Assembly (NCBI GenBank): GCA_040902585.1
Contig: JBBDXA010000244.1
Coordinates: 1 to 64,000, forward strand
Source: JBBDXA01 sp040902585
GTDB taxonomy: Bacteria; Planctomycetota; Phycisphaerae; Phycisphaerales; Phycisphaeraceae
DNA length: 64,000 nucleotides
Direction of reading: 5' to 3'
Every line of letters begins with the position of its first letter. Position 1 is the first letter of the stretch. Shown here piece by piece: positions 42,812 through 51,770 of the stretch. The translations under genes and the position numbers were made by a program. The notes beneath the pieces are model-generated. The model saw only the letters and a list, made by a program, of their open reading frames with translations, was not told the origin of the DNA and did no database searches.

Positions 42812-42839
42812 CCTGAGTCTTGAATCGTGTGTCCTGAGT
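42812..42839. repeat. degenerate heptamer array
   Basis: Four 7-base units: CCTGAGT, CTTGAAT, CGTGTGT, CCTGAGT. It lies between the terminator and the hairpin element at 42856. Confidence 0.55.
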
Positions 42840-42855
42840 CAAAGAATTGATCACC

Positions 42856-42950
42856 AAGCCCGATGGCGAGGCTTGGCGAGCCGTCGGGGTATTTGCAGGA
42901 TGGGTTCCACCACGTACCCCGGCGACTCGGCGGCCTTCGCCATCGGGCTT
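42856..42950. repeat. REPIN-like inverted repeat (AAGCCCGATGGCGA family)
   Basis: Ends 42856-42870 and 42935-42950 are inverted (AAGCCCGATGGCGA / TCGCCATCGGGCTT). Internal GTCGGGGTA and TACCCCGGCGAC also pair, so nearly the whole 95 bases fold. It lies between convergent genes. Confidence 0.78.
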
Positions 42951-42960
42951 GTCCTGCTTC

Positions 42961-43437
42961 TCACTTCCCCACAATCTCGCTTCGCGTCGCCGCGACCCGT
43001 TGCATCAGTTCCGCGCGGTCAACCTGTTTCACTTCGTACTTGATGAGCGAAGCCTCGAGCTCGGCCGCGGCTGTGTAAAACTCCTTGTCGGTGATTTTCA
43101 TCCCGGCATGCGCGCTCTTCATGTCCTTGCCCGCGTACTTCACAGGGCCGTCGGTCACTTCGCTGATAAACGCCACGAGATGTTTCTTCACCCGCGCCAG
43201 ATTCGCAGGCGTCGCTTCCCACTGCGCGGGCGTGCCTTGGCGGGTGAAGTTCACATCTTCATTGGCAAGGGCGCGCTCAAGGAAATCATCGACGACGAGC
43301 TCGATCGCTTCGCCGCCGCCGAGGCGATCGTAGAGAGTTGAGGGGGCAGCATCTCCATCGCCATCGCTGGCGCAGGCGCAGAGCAGGAGCAGGAGCAGGC
43401 ACATCGCGAGGCAGGCCGCGGACTTGAGGACGGGCAT
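42961..43437 (-). CDS. lipoprotein with group 1 truncated-haemoglobin domain
   Basis: 158 aa from the ATG at 43437 (AAAGGAAC upstream). A hydrophobic leader of leucines ends in LCAC, a weak lipobox. The rest matches the group 1 truncated haemoglobin pattern: STLYDRLGGGEAIELVVDDFLERAL, then VTDGPVKYAGKDMKSAHAGMKITDKEF, with the proximal His in AHAGM. Known members bind oxygen or NO through haem, usually in the cytoplasm; export as a lipoprotein is unusual. The normal helix B/E Tyr and Phe positions look altered (DVNFTRQG), so haem binding should be tested. Confidence 0.8.
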   Translation of the reverse strand: MPVLKSAACLAMCLLLLLLCACASDGDGDAAPSTLYDRLGGGEAIELVVDDFLERALANEDVNFTRQGTPAQWEATPANLARVKKHLVAFISEVTDGPVKYAGKDMKSAHAGMKITDKEFYTAAAELEASLIKYEVKQVDRAELMQRVAATRSEIVGK

Positions 43438-43531
43438 GGAAGTTCCTTTCAGGTGCGGCGAAGGGAAGCGGAACATGACATTGTATGTCCATGATCGATG
43501 AGCAATCAGGATCTGTCTTGTTCGTGAGCAA

Positions 43532-43551
43532 CCCCCGGCTTCCGCCGGGGG
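43532..43551 (-). terminator. hairpin terminator after the ABC transporter operon
   Basis: CCCCCGGC (43532-43539), loop TTCC, GCCGGGGG (43544-43551). The stem is strong but the following T-run is poor on both strands. It lies 24 bases beyond the permease stop. Confidence 0.5.
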
Positions 43552-43575
43552 CTATTTGCGCTAGGGCTTCCGCCA

Positions 43576-45195
43576 TTAACTCGCAGGCACCAGATTGGTC
43601 GCGACGTCCGTCGAATAGGCCTTATAAGCAGGCACGAGACCGGCCAGCGCCCCCAGGCCGATCATGCCCAGCGGGGCGAAGAGGAGAGCATCGTGATACG
43701 CGGTGACATCGAGCACGACACCCGCGCGGTTGCGAATCTCCACCGCCGCGTAGGCAACCAGTGCGCCGTAGATCACGAACCCCAGCGCAACGCCCAGCGC
43801 GGCAATGGCCATCGACTCACTGACAATCGCGGCGAAGACGGTGCCGCGACTCGCCCCTAAAGCTCGCAATATCGCGAACTCGCGCCGCCGTTCATTCATG
43901 GTGTTGTAGATGCTCGCCATGATCCCCGCGCCGGCCACGATGGCGACGAGGTACGCAACGAAAGCGAGCACGAGATTGGCCCAGCCGATCTTGTCGAAGA
44001 GCTCCGCCATGATCTTGCCGATGGGCCATGCGAGGGTGTACACCGTGCCCTGCCGGTTGATCTGCATCTCCAGCGACTGCCCCATGGAGGGACGAATAAA
44101 ACGCAGCATCACCGCGCTGACCTGGCGGTAGTCATCCGAAGCGGGATCGGTCCAGTCGATCGCAATCTTGCGCCCGGTCTTATCCACCGGCTCGTGACCG
44201 GCCATGTGAAAGTAGCCCTCAATCGGTATCCAGATCACGCGATCGATCGGGGTATTCGTCGGCTCCAGCACGCCCACCACCGTGAACTCCGTCGAATGCT
44301 TCTCCGTTTCGATGTAGGTCAGCCCGTGATAGGTGTTGAACTTGTCACCGTGACGCAGGCCCGCCTGACGGGCGGCGATGCTGCCGAGTACCGCTTCCTG
44401 AGCCATGGGCGAGCGCGGAATGCGATGGCCGGCGTGATCGGCGAGGGTTGTTTTCAGCGTGCCATCTTCATTGAAGAAGGCCGCGGCCGCGGTGCCGTCG
44501 ACCATCTTCAGCTTGCGATCCTTGCCGAAGGAATACTCGCGGAAGAAAGCGAGGTCGGTCCCGACGATGCGGAAGCCCTTGTAGTTGTCGCCGGTGGCGA
44601 AGGGGATCGCCAGCTTCACGCGCGGGTCAGCTTTGATGGCGACATAAGCGGACCAGGGCATGTTGCCCGGCGAAGTCTCCAGGTGAAACACGCTGCTCAA
44701 GATGAGCTGAAGACTGCTGCCGCGAGCGCCCAGGACAGCATCGAAGCCGGTCGCGCCGCTGGTGAAGGCGTCATGCGTCTGCTTGCGGATGGAAAAGACG
44801 CTCATGAGCAGGCCGGTCGCCAGGCCCACGGAGACGACGGTGATGAGGGTCGATAGCGCGTGCTGGCGCAGGCTGCGCCGAAGCATGAGTATGATGCCGG
44901 CGACAGTAGCCAGCCCCAACGCGCCGATCACCATGATGACGCTGCCGGCACCGATCACCCAGCGCATCGGCGTTGGTGACACTTCCGGATCGGGAAGGGG
45001 CAGATTGGGATCCCTGTCCGGGTCTTTCTCCTTTACCTCTGCGGCTATGCGCGACGCTTCTATGCGATAGCTGATGTAGTACAAAACGGGTCCCGCCATG
45101 ACGACGATCACACCCATGAGCAAGACCGTGCGCCAGAGGCGTTTGCGGGCTTCGATCGGCGTGATGTGGGCGGCTGCGGTAGGCATTGCATTCAT
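43576..45195 (-). CDS. ABC transporter permease, MacB/LolC-type (FtsX domain)
   Basis: 539 aa from the ATG at 45195, 8 bases after the ATPase stop; the frame opens further upstream but inside the ATPase gene. Three membrane helices lie N-terminally (about residues 20-45, 75-105, 110-135), two more than the usual MacB topology. A large periplasmic domain (about 140-390) follows, and then the three-helix FtsX unit with the signature NERRREFAILRALGASRGTVF. Such permeases move lipoproteins, peptides or drugs outward by mechanotransmission. The substrate is unknown. Confidence 0.88.
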   Translation of the reverse strand: MNAMPTAAAHITPIEARKRLWRTVLLMGVIVVMAGPVLYYISYRIEASRIAAEVKEKDPDRDPNLPLPDPEVSPTPMRWVIGAGSVIMVIGALGLATVAGIILMLRRSLRQHALSTLITVVSVGLATGLLMSVFSIRKQTHDAFTSGATGFDAVLGARGSSLQLILSSVFHLETSPGNMPWSAYVAIKADPRVKLAIPFATGDNYKGFRIVGTDLAFFREYSFGKDRKLKMVDGTAAAAFFNEDGTLKTTLADHAGHRIPRSPMAQEAVLGSIAARQAGLRHGDKFNTYHGLTYIETEKHSTEFTVVGVLEPTNTPIDRVIWIPIEGYFHMAGHEPVDKTGRKIAIDWTDPASDDYRQVSAVMLRFIRPSMGQSLEMQINRQGTVYTLAWPIGKIMAELFDKIGWANLVLAFVAYLVAIVAGAGIMASIYNTMNERRREFAILRALGASRGTVFAAIVSESMAIAALGVALGFVIYGALVAYAAVEIRNRAGVVLDVTAYHDALLFAPLGMIGLGALAGLVPAYKAYSTDVATNLVPAS

Positions 45196-45203
45196 TCGAA
45201 CGG

Positions 45204-45887
45204 TCAATTGGACACAGACTCCTGTGCGAGACGATTGATGTCGGATATATCGCGCACCGTTTCGAACGCGCTGAGTATCTCGCGATCGTGACTCACGAGC
45301 ATCAGGGCTGCGCCACACTCGCCGCAGACTTCGCGGATGAGCGCCAGCGCTTCGCTCGCCCGGCGAAAGTCGAGGTTGCCCGTCGGCTCATCGGCGAGCA
45401 CGAGTTTCGGTTTGTTCGCCAATGCTCTGGCGACCGCCACGCGCTGCTGCTGGCCGGTGGAGAGTTGCGCGGGGCGGTACTTCATGCGATCAGCCAGGCC
45501 CACGCGCTGAAGCAGAGCCGCGGCGCGGGCGTGATCGACGCCGTTACCGAAGCGCATGGCGAGCTCGACATTTTCCAGCGCGGTATAGCCATGCAGCAGG
45601 TTGAAGGTCTGGAAGATGTAGCCGATGTTCGCGGCCCGGGCGCGATCGCGGCCTGATTCCTTGAGCGTTGCTATATCCACGCCATCGACGCGGATCGAGC
45701 CGGCGTCAGGCGTGAGGATGCCGGCTATTAAGTTCAGGAGTGTGGTCTTGCCCGAGCCGCTCTCGCCGCGCAGGCCGATGTGCTGGCCGGCGGCGAGTTC
45801 GAACGAAGGCACATCGATCACGCGATGCGACTTGCCATCGGGCGTTGCAAAGGACTTGAGCAGGTTCTTGATCTGGAGCACCGGCAT
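45204..45887 (-). CDS. ABC transporter ATP-binding protein, LolD/MacB-type
   Basis: 227 aa from the ATG at 45887. Walker A is GESGSGKTTLLNLI, the Q-loop is YIFQTFNLL, the signature is LSTGQQQRVAVARAL (LSTGQ in place of LSGGQ), Walker B is LVLADEPTGNLD and the H-loop is LVSHD. It pairs with the permease immediately downstream. The family includes LolD, FtsE and the MacB nucleotide-binding domain. Confidence 0.93.
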   Translation of the reverse strand: MPVLQIKNLLKSFATPDGKSHRVIDVPSFELAAGQHIGLRGESGSGKTTLLNLIAGILTPDAGSIRVDGVDIATLKESGRDRARAANIGYIFQTFNLLHGYTALENVELAMRFGNGVDHARAAALLQRVGLADRMKYRPAQLSTGQQQRVAVARALANKPKLVLADEPTGNLDFRRASEALALIREVCGECGAALMLVSHDREILSAFETVRDISDINRLAQESVSN

Positions 45888-45999
45888 AAACAATCTCGAA
45901 GGCGTGCGATCGTCATGGTAGTGCATGAGTGCGCGAGGGTGAAACGAAGCGAATGCCTTCGTGCCGTGCTTCTGCCCGGCACCGCGTCCGCAAACGTCC

Positions 46000-46005
46000 T
46001 ACAAT
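46000..46005 (+). promoter_or_regulatory. -10 element TACAAT for hslU
   Basis: TACAAT stands 58 bases before the hslU ATG. No clear -35. The same hexamer precedes cstA and the EF-hand gene. Confidence 0.35.
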
Positions 46006-46063
46006 CCGCCGAGCCGCGGATGGATCCCGGCCCCACCCTGTGCCCCCAACTGAATACATAGAT

Positions 46064-47461
46064 ATGCAGAACCTGACGCCCCGCGAAGTTGTCACTGAAC
46101 TGGATCGTTACATCATCGGTCAGGCCGCCGCCAAGAGAGCCGTCGCCGTCGCCATGCGCAATCGCTGGCGCAGGCAGCAGCTCGCCGCGGAGATGGCGCG
46201 TGAGGTCTATCCGAAGAACATCATCATGATCGGGCCCACCGGCGTGGGCAAGACCGAGATCGCCCGGCGCCTGGCCAAGCTCACCAACGCCCCGTTCATC
46301 AAAGTCGAAGCGAGCAAGTACACCGAAGTGGGCTACGTCGGGCGCGATGTCGAGTCGATGATCCGCGATCTATTGGACTTCGCCATGTCCCTCGTCCGCA
46401 CCGAGATGGCTGAGAGCGTGCGCGAGCGCGCCACTGATGCGGCCAACGAGCGGCTCGTCGATCTGCTGCTGCCTTCGCCTTCGCCTTACGAACGCATGCC
46501 CGTCGGCGGCGGCGAGGATGATGATGCCCGCCAGCGCGAGTCGGAGGACGCAGCCGACCGCCTCGCCCACACCCGCCAGCGCCTTCGCAAGCAGGTCATC
46601 GCCGGCAAGCTCGATGACAAAGAGGTCGAACTCACGCTCAGCCACAAGCCCGCTGCCCACATGATGTTCGCCAACATGGGCATGGATCAGATGGACCCGG
46701 ACATGGCCAACATGCTCGAACGCATCATCCCCGAGCAGAGCAAGACGCGACGCATGAAGGTCGTCGACGCCAGGCAGGTGCTGATCGAACAGGAAACGGA
46801 AAAGCTCCTCGACAAGGAAAAAGTGATCACGGAATCGATCCGCCGAACCGAAGAGGACGGAATCGTGTTCATCGACGAGATCGACAAGGTCGCGACGCCC
46901 TCGGCAGGCGACGGCGGCGGACGCGGGCCTGATGTGTCGCGGCAGGGTGTGCAGCGCGATCTGCTCCCCATCGTCGAAGGCAGCGCGGTGACCACACGGC
47001 ACGGCATAGTGCATACTGATCACATTCTCTTCATCGCTGCAGGTGCGTTTCACTCCGCGGCGGTGAGCGACCTGATGCCGGAGCTTCAGGGCCGATTCCC
47101 GATTCGAGTCGAACTCTCCGGTCTGACACGCGAGGACTTCGTGCGCATCCTTTCAGAGCCCCACAACGCGCTGACCAAGCAGCAGCAGCAACTGCTGGCG
47201 GTGGAGGGGCTGGATGTGACGTTTGAAGATGGCGCGATCGAAGCGATTGCCGACTTCGCCGCCCAGGCCAACGCTTCGATGGAGAACATCGGTGCCCGCC
47301 GGCTGATGACCATCGTGGAAAAGGTTTTTGAAGAGATCAACTTTGAAGCCCCTGAGCTCGCCGCCAGGGGCGAGAAGAAGGTGTCGATCACGGCGGGGTT
47401 TGTGCGCGATCGCGTGGCGGATATTGTGAAAGATGAGGACTTGTCCAAGTTCGTATTGTGA
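46064..47461 (+). CDS. hslU: ATP-dependent protease ATPase subunit HslU
   Basis: 465 aa from the ATG at 46064; longer frames add non-family residues. AAA+ unfoldase that feeds the HslV peptidase. N-terminus MQNLTPREVVTELDRYIIGQ; Walker A GPTGVGKTE; substrate pore loop GYVG in EVGYVGRDVES; Walker B IVFIDEIDKV; sensor region ENIGARRLMTIVEKV. The I domain (about residues 110-240) is charged, with an acidic GGGEDDDA loop. The C-terminal tail EDLSKFVL is intact; in the family it docks on HslV. hslV is not next to it, contrary to the usual hslVU order. Confidence 0.95.
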   Translation: MQNLTPREVVTELDRYIIGQAAAKRAVAVAMRNRWRRQQLAAEMAREVYPKNIIMIGPTGVGKTEIARRLAKLTNAPFIKVEASKYTEVGYVGRDVESMIRDLLDFAMSLVRTEMAESVRERATDAANERLVDLLLPSPSPYERMPVGGGEDDDARQRESEDAADRLAHTRQRLRKQVIAGKLDDKEVELTLSHKPAAHMMFANMGMDQMDPDMANMLERIIPEQSKTRRMKVVDARQVLIEQETEKLLDKEKVITESIRRTEEDGIVFIDEIDKVATPSAGDGGGRGPDVSRQGVQRDLLPIVEGSAVTTRHGIVHTDHILFIAAGAFHSAAVSDLMPELQGRFPIRVELSGLTREDFVRILSEPHNALTKQQQQLLAVEGLDVTFEDGAIEAIADFAAQANASMENIGARRLMTIVEKVFEEINFEAPELAARGEKKVSITAGFVRDRVADIVKDEDLSKFVL

Positions 47462-47468
47462 TTCACGA

Positions 47469-47541
47469 TTAGCGGTAGCACCGAAGGTGCACCCGCGGGA
47501 CGCGTGGGTCCACCGCCGGGGACCTTCGGTCCGCCCGCTAA
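47469..47541. repeat. REPIN-like inverted repeat (TTAGCGG family)
   Basis: The ends TTAGCGG and CCGCTAA are inverted and continue into GCACCGAAGGT / ACCTTCGGTCC, with three mismatches over about 20 bases. The interior is also hairpin-rich. It lies between hslU and the DUF6807 gene. Confidence 0.7.
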
Positions 47542-47570
47542 GCGCGGTATCCTGTTTTCGGAGGTTTCAA

Positions 47571-48791
47571 ATGATTCACGGCCGATCCAGCGTACTCACC
47601 GTCGCCTTCGCCCTGCTGCTCGCCTTTGCCGGTCGCGCTGATGCGCTGACGGTCGAGGTCCTCGCGGGCAAGCATGATCGCGAGAACACCATCGCGATCA
47701 TCCCGCTGCCGGCCGGGCTCGCCAAGGCGCAGACGTTCCAGGTCTCATACGCGAACGCCGCTGCGGATGTCGCGCTGCTCCGCCAGAAGCTCACGCTCGA
47801 CGGCCGGACCGTGCTGGCGGTGATCCTTCCCGGCTCGATCAAGGCGGGCAGCTCTGTCACGCTCAACGTCGTCGAGACTGAAGCCGCCAAGGCCAACCAG
47901 CGCCCGCAGGTCTCCATTGATAAGAACGACGCCAACCTCACGATCCGCGTGCAGGACAAGGATGTGATCCGCTACAACATGGCCGTCACGCAGCCGCCCG
48001 ATGAGGTGGACAAGATATTCGCCCGCAGCGGGTACATTCACCCCGTCCGTTCCCCTTCCGGCCACGTCATCACCAACGACTTCCCACCCAAGCACCTTCA
48101 TCATCACGGCATCTGGTTCCCCTGGACCGACGCGACGTACGAAGGCCAGAAGGTCGACTTCTGGAACAGCAAGAAGGGTGAGGGCAAGGTGGAGTTCGTC
48201 AAGCTTGAGACGACCGAAGCCGGTAATGTGATGGCGGCCTATCGCACGCAGCACAGATTCATCGGCATGAAGATCAAAGGCGGGACGACGATCCTGAATG
48301 AGACGTGGGACGTGCGCGTGTACAACACGACTTCGTATCGCCTCTTCGATCTCGACAGCACACAGACCTGTGCGACGGACAAGCCGCTGAAGCTCCTGAA
48401 CTATTACTACGGCGGCATCGGCCTGCGCGGCAGCGGTCAGTGGGAAGGCAAGGAGGTCAACTTTATCTGCGCCGACGGCAAGACGCGCATCGACGGCCAC
48501 GCGACGAAGCAGACCTGGGTCGCGATGTACGGCAAGATCGACGGCAAGGCCTGCGGCATCGCGGTGCTGGGCCACCCTTCCAACTTCCGCGCCCCGCAGA
48601 TGACGCGCATCCACCCAACGGAGCCGTTCTTCAACTTCGCGCCGTGCGCGGAAGGCGAGTTCGAGATCGTGCCGGGCAAGCCTTATGTTTCGAAGTACCG
48701 GTACGTGACGTTTGACGGCGAGCCGGATGTGAAGCTGATCGATCGGCTGTGGAATGATTATGCGGAGCCGGTGGAGGTGAAGGTGAAGTGA
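47571..48791 (+). CDS. exported DUF6807 (PmoA-like) protein
   Basis: 406 aa from the ATG at 47571 (CGGAGG upstream). A signal peptide (1-25, ends ADA) is followed by a beta-rich region and the DUF6807 core: GYIHPVRSPSGHVITNDFP, KHLHHHGIWFPW with a His cluster, LNETWDVRVYN, and a C-terminal PFFNFAPCAEGEFEI. The family was once labelled 'methane oxygenase PmoA' by mistake; it is common in planctomycetes near carbohydrate genes. The His-rich block suggests a metal or sugar site. Activity is unknown. Confidence 0.85.
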   Translation: MIHGRSSVLTVAFALLLAFAGRADALTVEVLAGKHDRENTIAIIPLPAGLAKAQTFQVSYANAAADVALLRQKLTLDGRTVLAVILPGSIKAGSSVTLNVVETEAAKANQRPQVSIDKNDANLTIRVQDKDVIRYNMAVTQPPDEVDKIFARSGYIHPVRSPSGHVITNDFPPKHLHHHGIWFPWTDATYEGQKVDFWNSKKGEGKVEFVKLETTEAGNVMAAYRTQHRFIGMKIKGGTTILNETWDVRVYNTTSYRLFDLDSTQTCATDKPLKLLNYYYGGIGLRGSGQWEGKEVNFICADGKTRIDGHATKQTWVAMYGKIDGKACGIAVLGHPSNFRAPQMTRIHPTEPFFNFAPCAEGEFEIVPGKPYVSKYRYVTFDGEPDVKLIDRLWNDYAEPVEVKVK

Positions 48792-48828
48792 GGCATCGGC
48801 GTGCTAAGATGTGTGCAAGGATCGCATC

Positions 48829-49065
48829 ATGACTTCAAAGTCCGACCTTCTAAAACGAATCACCATCGACTCCGCCCAGTGCGGCGGACGTCCGTGCATT
48901 CGTGGCATGCGCATTCGCGTGGTGGATATTCTCCAACTCTTGAGCGCCGGCGCTCCGTTCGAAGAGATACTCCAAGACTATCCCTTTCTGGAGCGCGACG
49001 ACATCCTTGCCTCGCTTGAGTACGCGGCGCGCCAGACCGATCACGTGGTTCTCGTCAGCTCATGA
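48829..49065 (+). CDS. DUF433 antitoxin
   Basis: 78 aa. The DUF433 pattern is complete: RITIDSAQCGGRPCIRGMRIRV, DILQLLSAGAPFEEILQDYP, FLERDDILASLEYAA. It is a small helix-turn-helix protein and in known pairs serves as the antitoxin. The start at 48829 is chosen (MTSKSDLL); a GTG at 48811 is possible. TAAGAT at 48804-48809 may be a -10. It overlaps the toxin gene by four bases (ATGA). Confidence 0.9.
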   Translation: MTSKSDLLKRITIDSAQCGGRPCIRGMRIRVVDILQLLSAGAPFEEILQDYPFLERDDILASLEYAARQTDHVVLVSS

Positions 49066-49391
49066 GATTCCTCGTTGACAACCAGCTTCCACCAGCTCTC
49101 GCGGTGTTTCTCCGGCACACGGGACACGATGCCGATCACGTTGTTGATCTTGGCATGGCCGGAGCGGACGATCGCGAGATATGGGAACACGCGCGCAAGC
49201 AGAAGGCGGTTCTGATCAGCAAGGATGAAGACTTTCTGCACTTGTCGCTCACTGATCCAACTGGATCGCCGTTTATCTGGATACGCATTGGAAACTGTCG
49301 CAAACCGGCCTTGCTCGCTGCCATCAGTGCCCATTTGCCAGACATCCTCGTTGCGTTAAGTGCGGGGCAACGTATCATTGAGATCCATTGA
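49062..49391 (+). CDS. DUF5615 PIN-like toxin
   Basis: 109 aa. MRFLVDNQLPPALAVFLRH and AVLISKDEDFLHL carry the acidic residues of the PIN-like nuclease site (Asp6 and the DED group). It is the regular partner of DUF433. It is expected to cleave RNA when free of the antitoxin; no activity is proven for this protein. Confidence 0.87.
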   Translation: MRFLVDNQLPPALAVFLRHTGHDADHVVDLGMAGADDREIWEHARKQKAVLISKDEDFLHLSLTDPTGSPFIWIRIGNCRKPALLAAISAHLPDILVALSAGQRIIEIH

Positions 49392-49516
49392 CGAAGGCTT
49401 CCAGCCGGGCGGAAGATTGCAGTGGTTGACAAGCCCGCGAATCGTTACACTACGGAGGAACAGATAAGACCCGTCCAGTCGCGGAGATATCACTCATCGT
49501 ACAGGGGTTCAGTTGT

Positions 49517-50968
49517 ATGAGATCAAGCTTTTTCCTGGCCATGGCGGCGGCGCTTTACTGTGGCACGGCTGCCATGGGTCAGACCGATCTTGAACGTTTC
49601 GAGAGGCAGCTCGAGCAGATCCAGCGCGACACGCGCCTGCTCGTTGACCCGGACCTGCCGGCCGAGGCGCGATCGCTGATCGAGTACGGCGGTTACGTCA
49701 CCTTCGGTTTCGCGGCCATCGATGACACCACGCAGAGGACGCACATCCTCCGACAGCTCGACCTGGTCGGTTACGTGCGGGTGAACCTGGACGGCGTCCA
49801 CGAATTCTTCCTGCGCGGGCGGATGACTTACCGTGACTTTGACCGCGGTGACTCTTTCGATGGCAACGGCGATGACCTGGTGGAACCGACGCTCGACCGC
49901 GGGCACTACCGCTTCGATCTTCGCCGATATATGTCGGCCTACGAAGGGCAGGTCGTGCCGTACAACGTCGCCTTCCAGGGCGGAAGGCAACTTGTTCACT
50001 GGGCCAACGGTCTGGTGCTCAGTCAGGAGATTGACGGCGCGGTGATCGATCTGGAGTACGAGCCGGTATCGCTGCAGATTCTCGCCGGTGTGAGCCGGGA
50101 CAGCACCACGGACTTCGACAGCTCGCGTCCGAACTTCGATGAAGAAACCCACCGCGGCTTCTACGGCGCGATGCTCAGCGTCGATGTCACCGCCAAGCAC
50201 CGGCCTTACATCTACGGCCTCGTGCAGGTCGACAACAACAAGGACGACATCCTGACCTTCGGCCCGACAACCACGCGGTTCCAGTACGACAGCTACTACA
50301 TCGGCATCGGCTCGCGCGGCAGCATCACTGACAACCTGGTCTACGGCGTCGAGCTGGTGTACCAGGGCGGCAGCACGCTTTCGAGCAGCTTCACCGTCGC
50401 GGGCACCACGGCGACCGCCGTCGCCCAGACGGAAGACAACATCTCCGCCGCCGCCGCGGACTTTCAGCTCGACTATCTCTTCAATGATCCCAACAATTCG
50501 CGCGTGGGACTGGAAGTAATCTTCGCCACCGGCGATACCGATCGCCTGCACACGTCCAACACCTTCGGCGGCAACGCCCCGGGCACCACCGACCACGCCT
50601 TCAACGCATTTGGCCTGATCAACGCCGGCCTGGCGTTCAGCCCCACCATCTCCAACATCATCATCATCCGCGTCGGCGGCTCAACCTTCCCCTTGCCCAC
50701 CACCGACTTCTTCCAGCGATTTCAGATCGGCGTCAATCTCTACGGCTTCTTCAAGTTCGACAACAACGGGCCCATCGACGAAACCACCAACACCGATTCC
50801 TTCCTCGGTTTTGAAAGTGATATCTACGTCAACTGGCAGATCACCAGCGACGTCTCGCTGGCGATTCGTTACGGCATCTTCTTCCCGGGCAGCGCCATCC
50901 ACAACGCCGGCGCCAACGACGACAATCCCCGCCACTTTTTCTACACCGGGCTGACCTTCTCGTTTTGA
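49517..50968 (+). CDS. outer-membrane beta-barrel protein (alginate-export/porin-like)
   Basis: 483 aa. A signal peptide (about 1-21, ends AMGQ) and a short coiled segment (LERFERQLEQIQRDTRLL) are followed by amphipathic strands typical of a barrel: YVTFGFAAIDDT, YVRVNLDGVHEFFLRGRMTY, DIYVNWQITSDVSLAIRYGIFFPG. It ends HFFYTGLTFSF, with a terminal Phe as in BAM-inserted proteins. It resembles AlgE-type or planctomycete porins. The next two genes (lipoprotein, FecR protein) follow on the same strand and may form an envelope operon. Substrate unknown. Confidence 0.8.
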   Translation: MRSSFFLAMAAALYCGTAAMGQTDLERFERQLEQIQRDTRLLVDPDLPAEARSLIEYGGYVTFGFAAIDDTTQRTHILRQLDLVGYVRVNLDGVHEFFLRGRMTYRDFDRGDSFDGNGDDLVEPTLDRGHYRFDLRRYMSAYEGQVVPYNVAFQGGRQLVHWANGLVLSQEIDGAVIDLEYEPVSLQILAGVSRDSTTDFDSSRPNFDEETHRGFYGAMLSVDVTAKHRPYIYGLVQVDNNKDDILTFGPTTTRFQYDSYYIGIGSRGSITDNLVYGVELVYQGGSTLSSSFTVAGTTATAVAQTEDNISAAAADFQLDYLFNDPNNSRVGLEVIFATGDTDRLHTSNTFGGNAPGTTDHAFNAFGLINAGLAFSPTISNIIIIRVGGSTFPLPTTDFFQRFQIGVNLYGFFKFDNNGPIDETTNTDSFLGFESDIYVNWQITSDVSLAIRYGIFFPGSAIHNAGANDDNPRHFFYTGLTFSF

Positions 50969-50990
50969 ACCTCAACTGTGAGTGCCGATC

Positions 50991-51662
50991 ATGCGTGGTC
51001 TGATTTCCAGTACGAGCAGTGATTCAGGCGTTTTCAAAGGCCTTCGCTCGAGGGGCCTGCTGCTGGCGATGGTGCTGGCGGTCGCGCCGCTGACGGCGTG
51101 TCGCGGGCCGGCCCAGGTCGGCGAGCCGCTGACGGAAAAGCTGGCGGGCAGCGATCCCGAATCGCAGATGGAATTCTGGCATGAGCTCTACCAGCGCAAG
51201 CTGACGAGCAATGACGAAGCCTTCCACGCGATCCTTCTCTTTCTGGACGGCAAGGACGAAGCTGCGGCGTACGGCGATCGCGTGAGCTCGCTCAAAGCCC
51301 GCGGCCTGCTGCACGACTCATTCAACGGCGCGGCCAACGATGCCGTCTCGCGCGGCGACCTGGCGGTGGTCATCGTCAACGCCTTGAAAATTCGCGGCGG
51401 CCTGATTCTCACCGTGTTCCCGCGAAGCCCGCGCTACGCCACGCGAGAACTCCAGTACATCGGCATCTACCCGACCAGCTCGACCAACCAGACATTCTCC
51501 GGCGGACAGTTCGTGAGCATCATCGGTCGCCTGGAGGATTACCAGCGCTCCAGGCCCGCGAAGGCTGCGGAGGCTCCGGTTGCGCCGCAGGAAGACGCCC
51601 CCGCCGCCCCCGCTGCCCCCGCTGCCCCCGTGGCGGATAAAGACGAAGCAGTTAAGCAGTAA
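50991..51662 (+). CDS. putative lipoprotein
   Basis: 223 aa; the ATG at 50991 is preferred over GTG 50982. The leader ends in APLTAC, a lipobox. The body (EFWHELYQRKLTSNDEAFHAILLFLDG, RGDLAVVIVNALKIRGGL) is a helical domain of unknown family. The C-terminal 35 residues are Ala/Pro/Glu/Lys-rich and flexible. It begins 22 bases after the barrel protein gene, so the two are probably cotranscribed. Role unknown. Confidence 0.7.
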   Translation: MRGLISSTSSDSGVFKGLRSRGLLLAMVLAVAPLTACRGPAQVGEPLTEKLAGSDPESQMEFWHELYQRKLTSNDEAFHAILLFLDGKDEAAAYGDRVSSLKARGLLHDSFNGAANDAVSRGDLAVVIVNALKIRGGLILTVFPRSPRYATRELQYIGIYPTSSTNQTFSGGQFVSIIGRLEDYQRSRPAKAAEAPVAPQEDAPAAPAAPAAPVADKDEAVKQ

Positions 51663-51770
51663 GATTTCGTATGCATGCAGTGACTGTGACGATTCTCAGG
51701 ATGTCGATCGACCCCTCGTGAAGCGAGGCGTGACCATTCAGAGTGACGGCATCTCCAAAGGGAACCCGAG

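Noticed and set aside
49426..49451. Promoter TTGACA ... TACACT before the barrel protein gene
   Set aside because: The spacer is only 14 bases. It may be real but I do not list it as a feature.
49523..50596. 357-codon minus-strand frame
   Set aside because: Antisense to the barrel protein gene, with Val/Ala/Glu/Asp-rich shadow composition.
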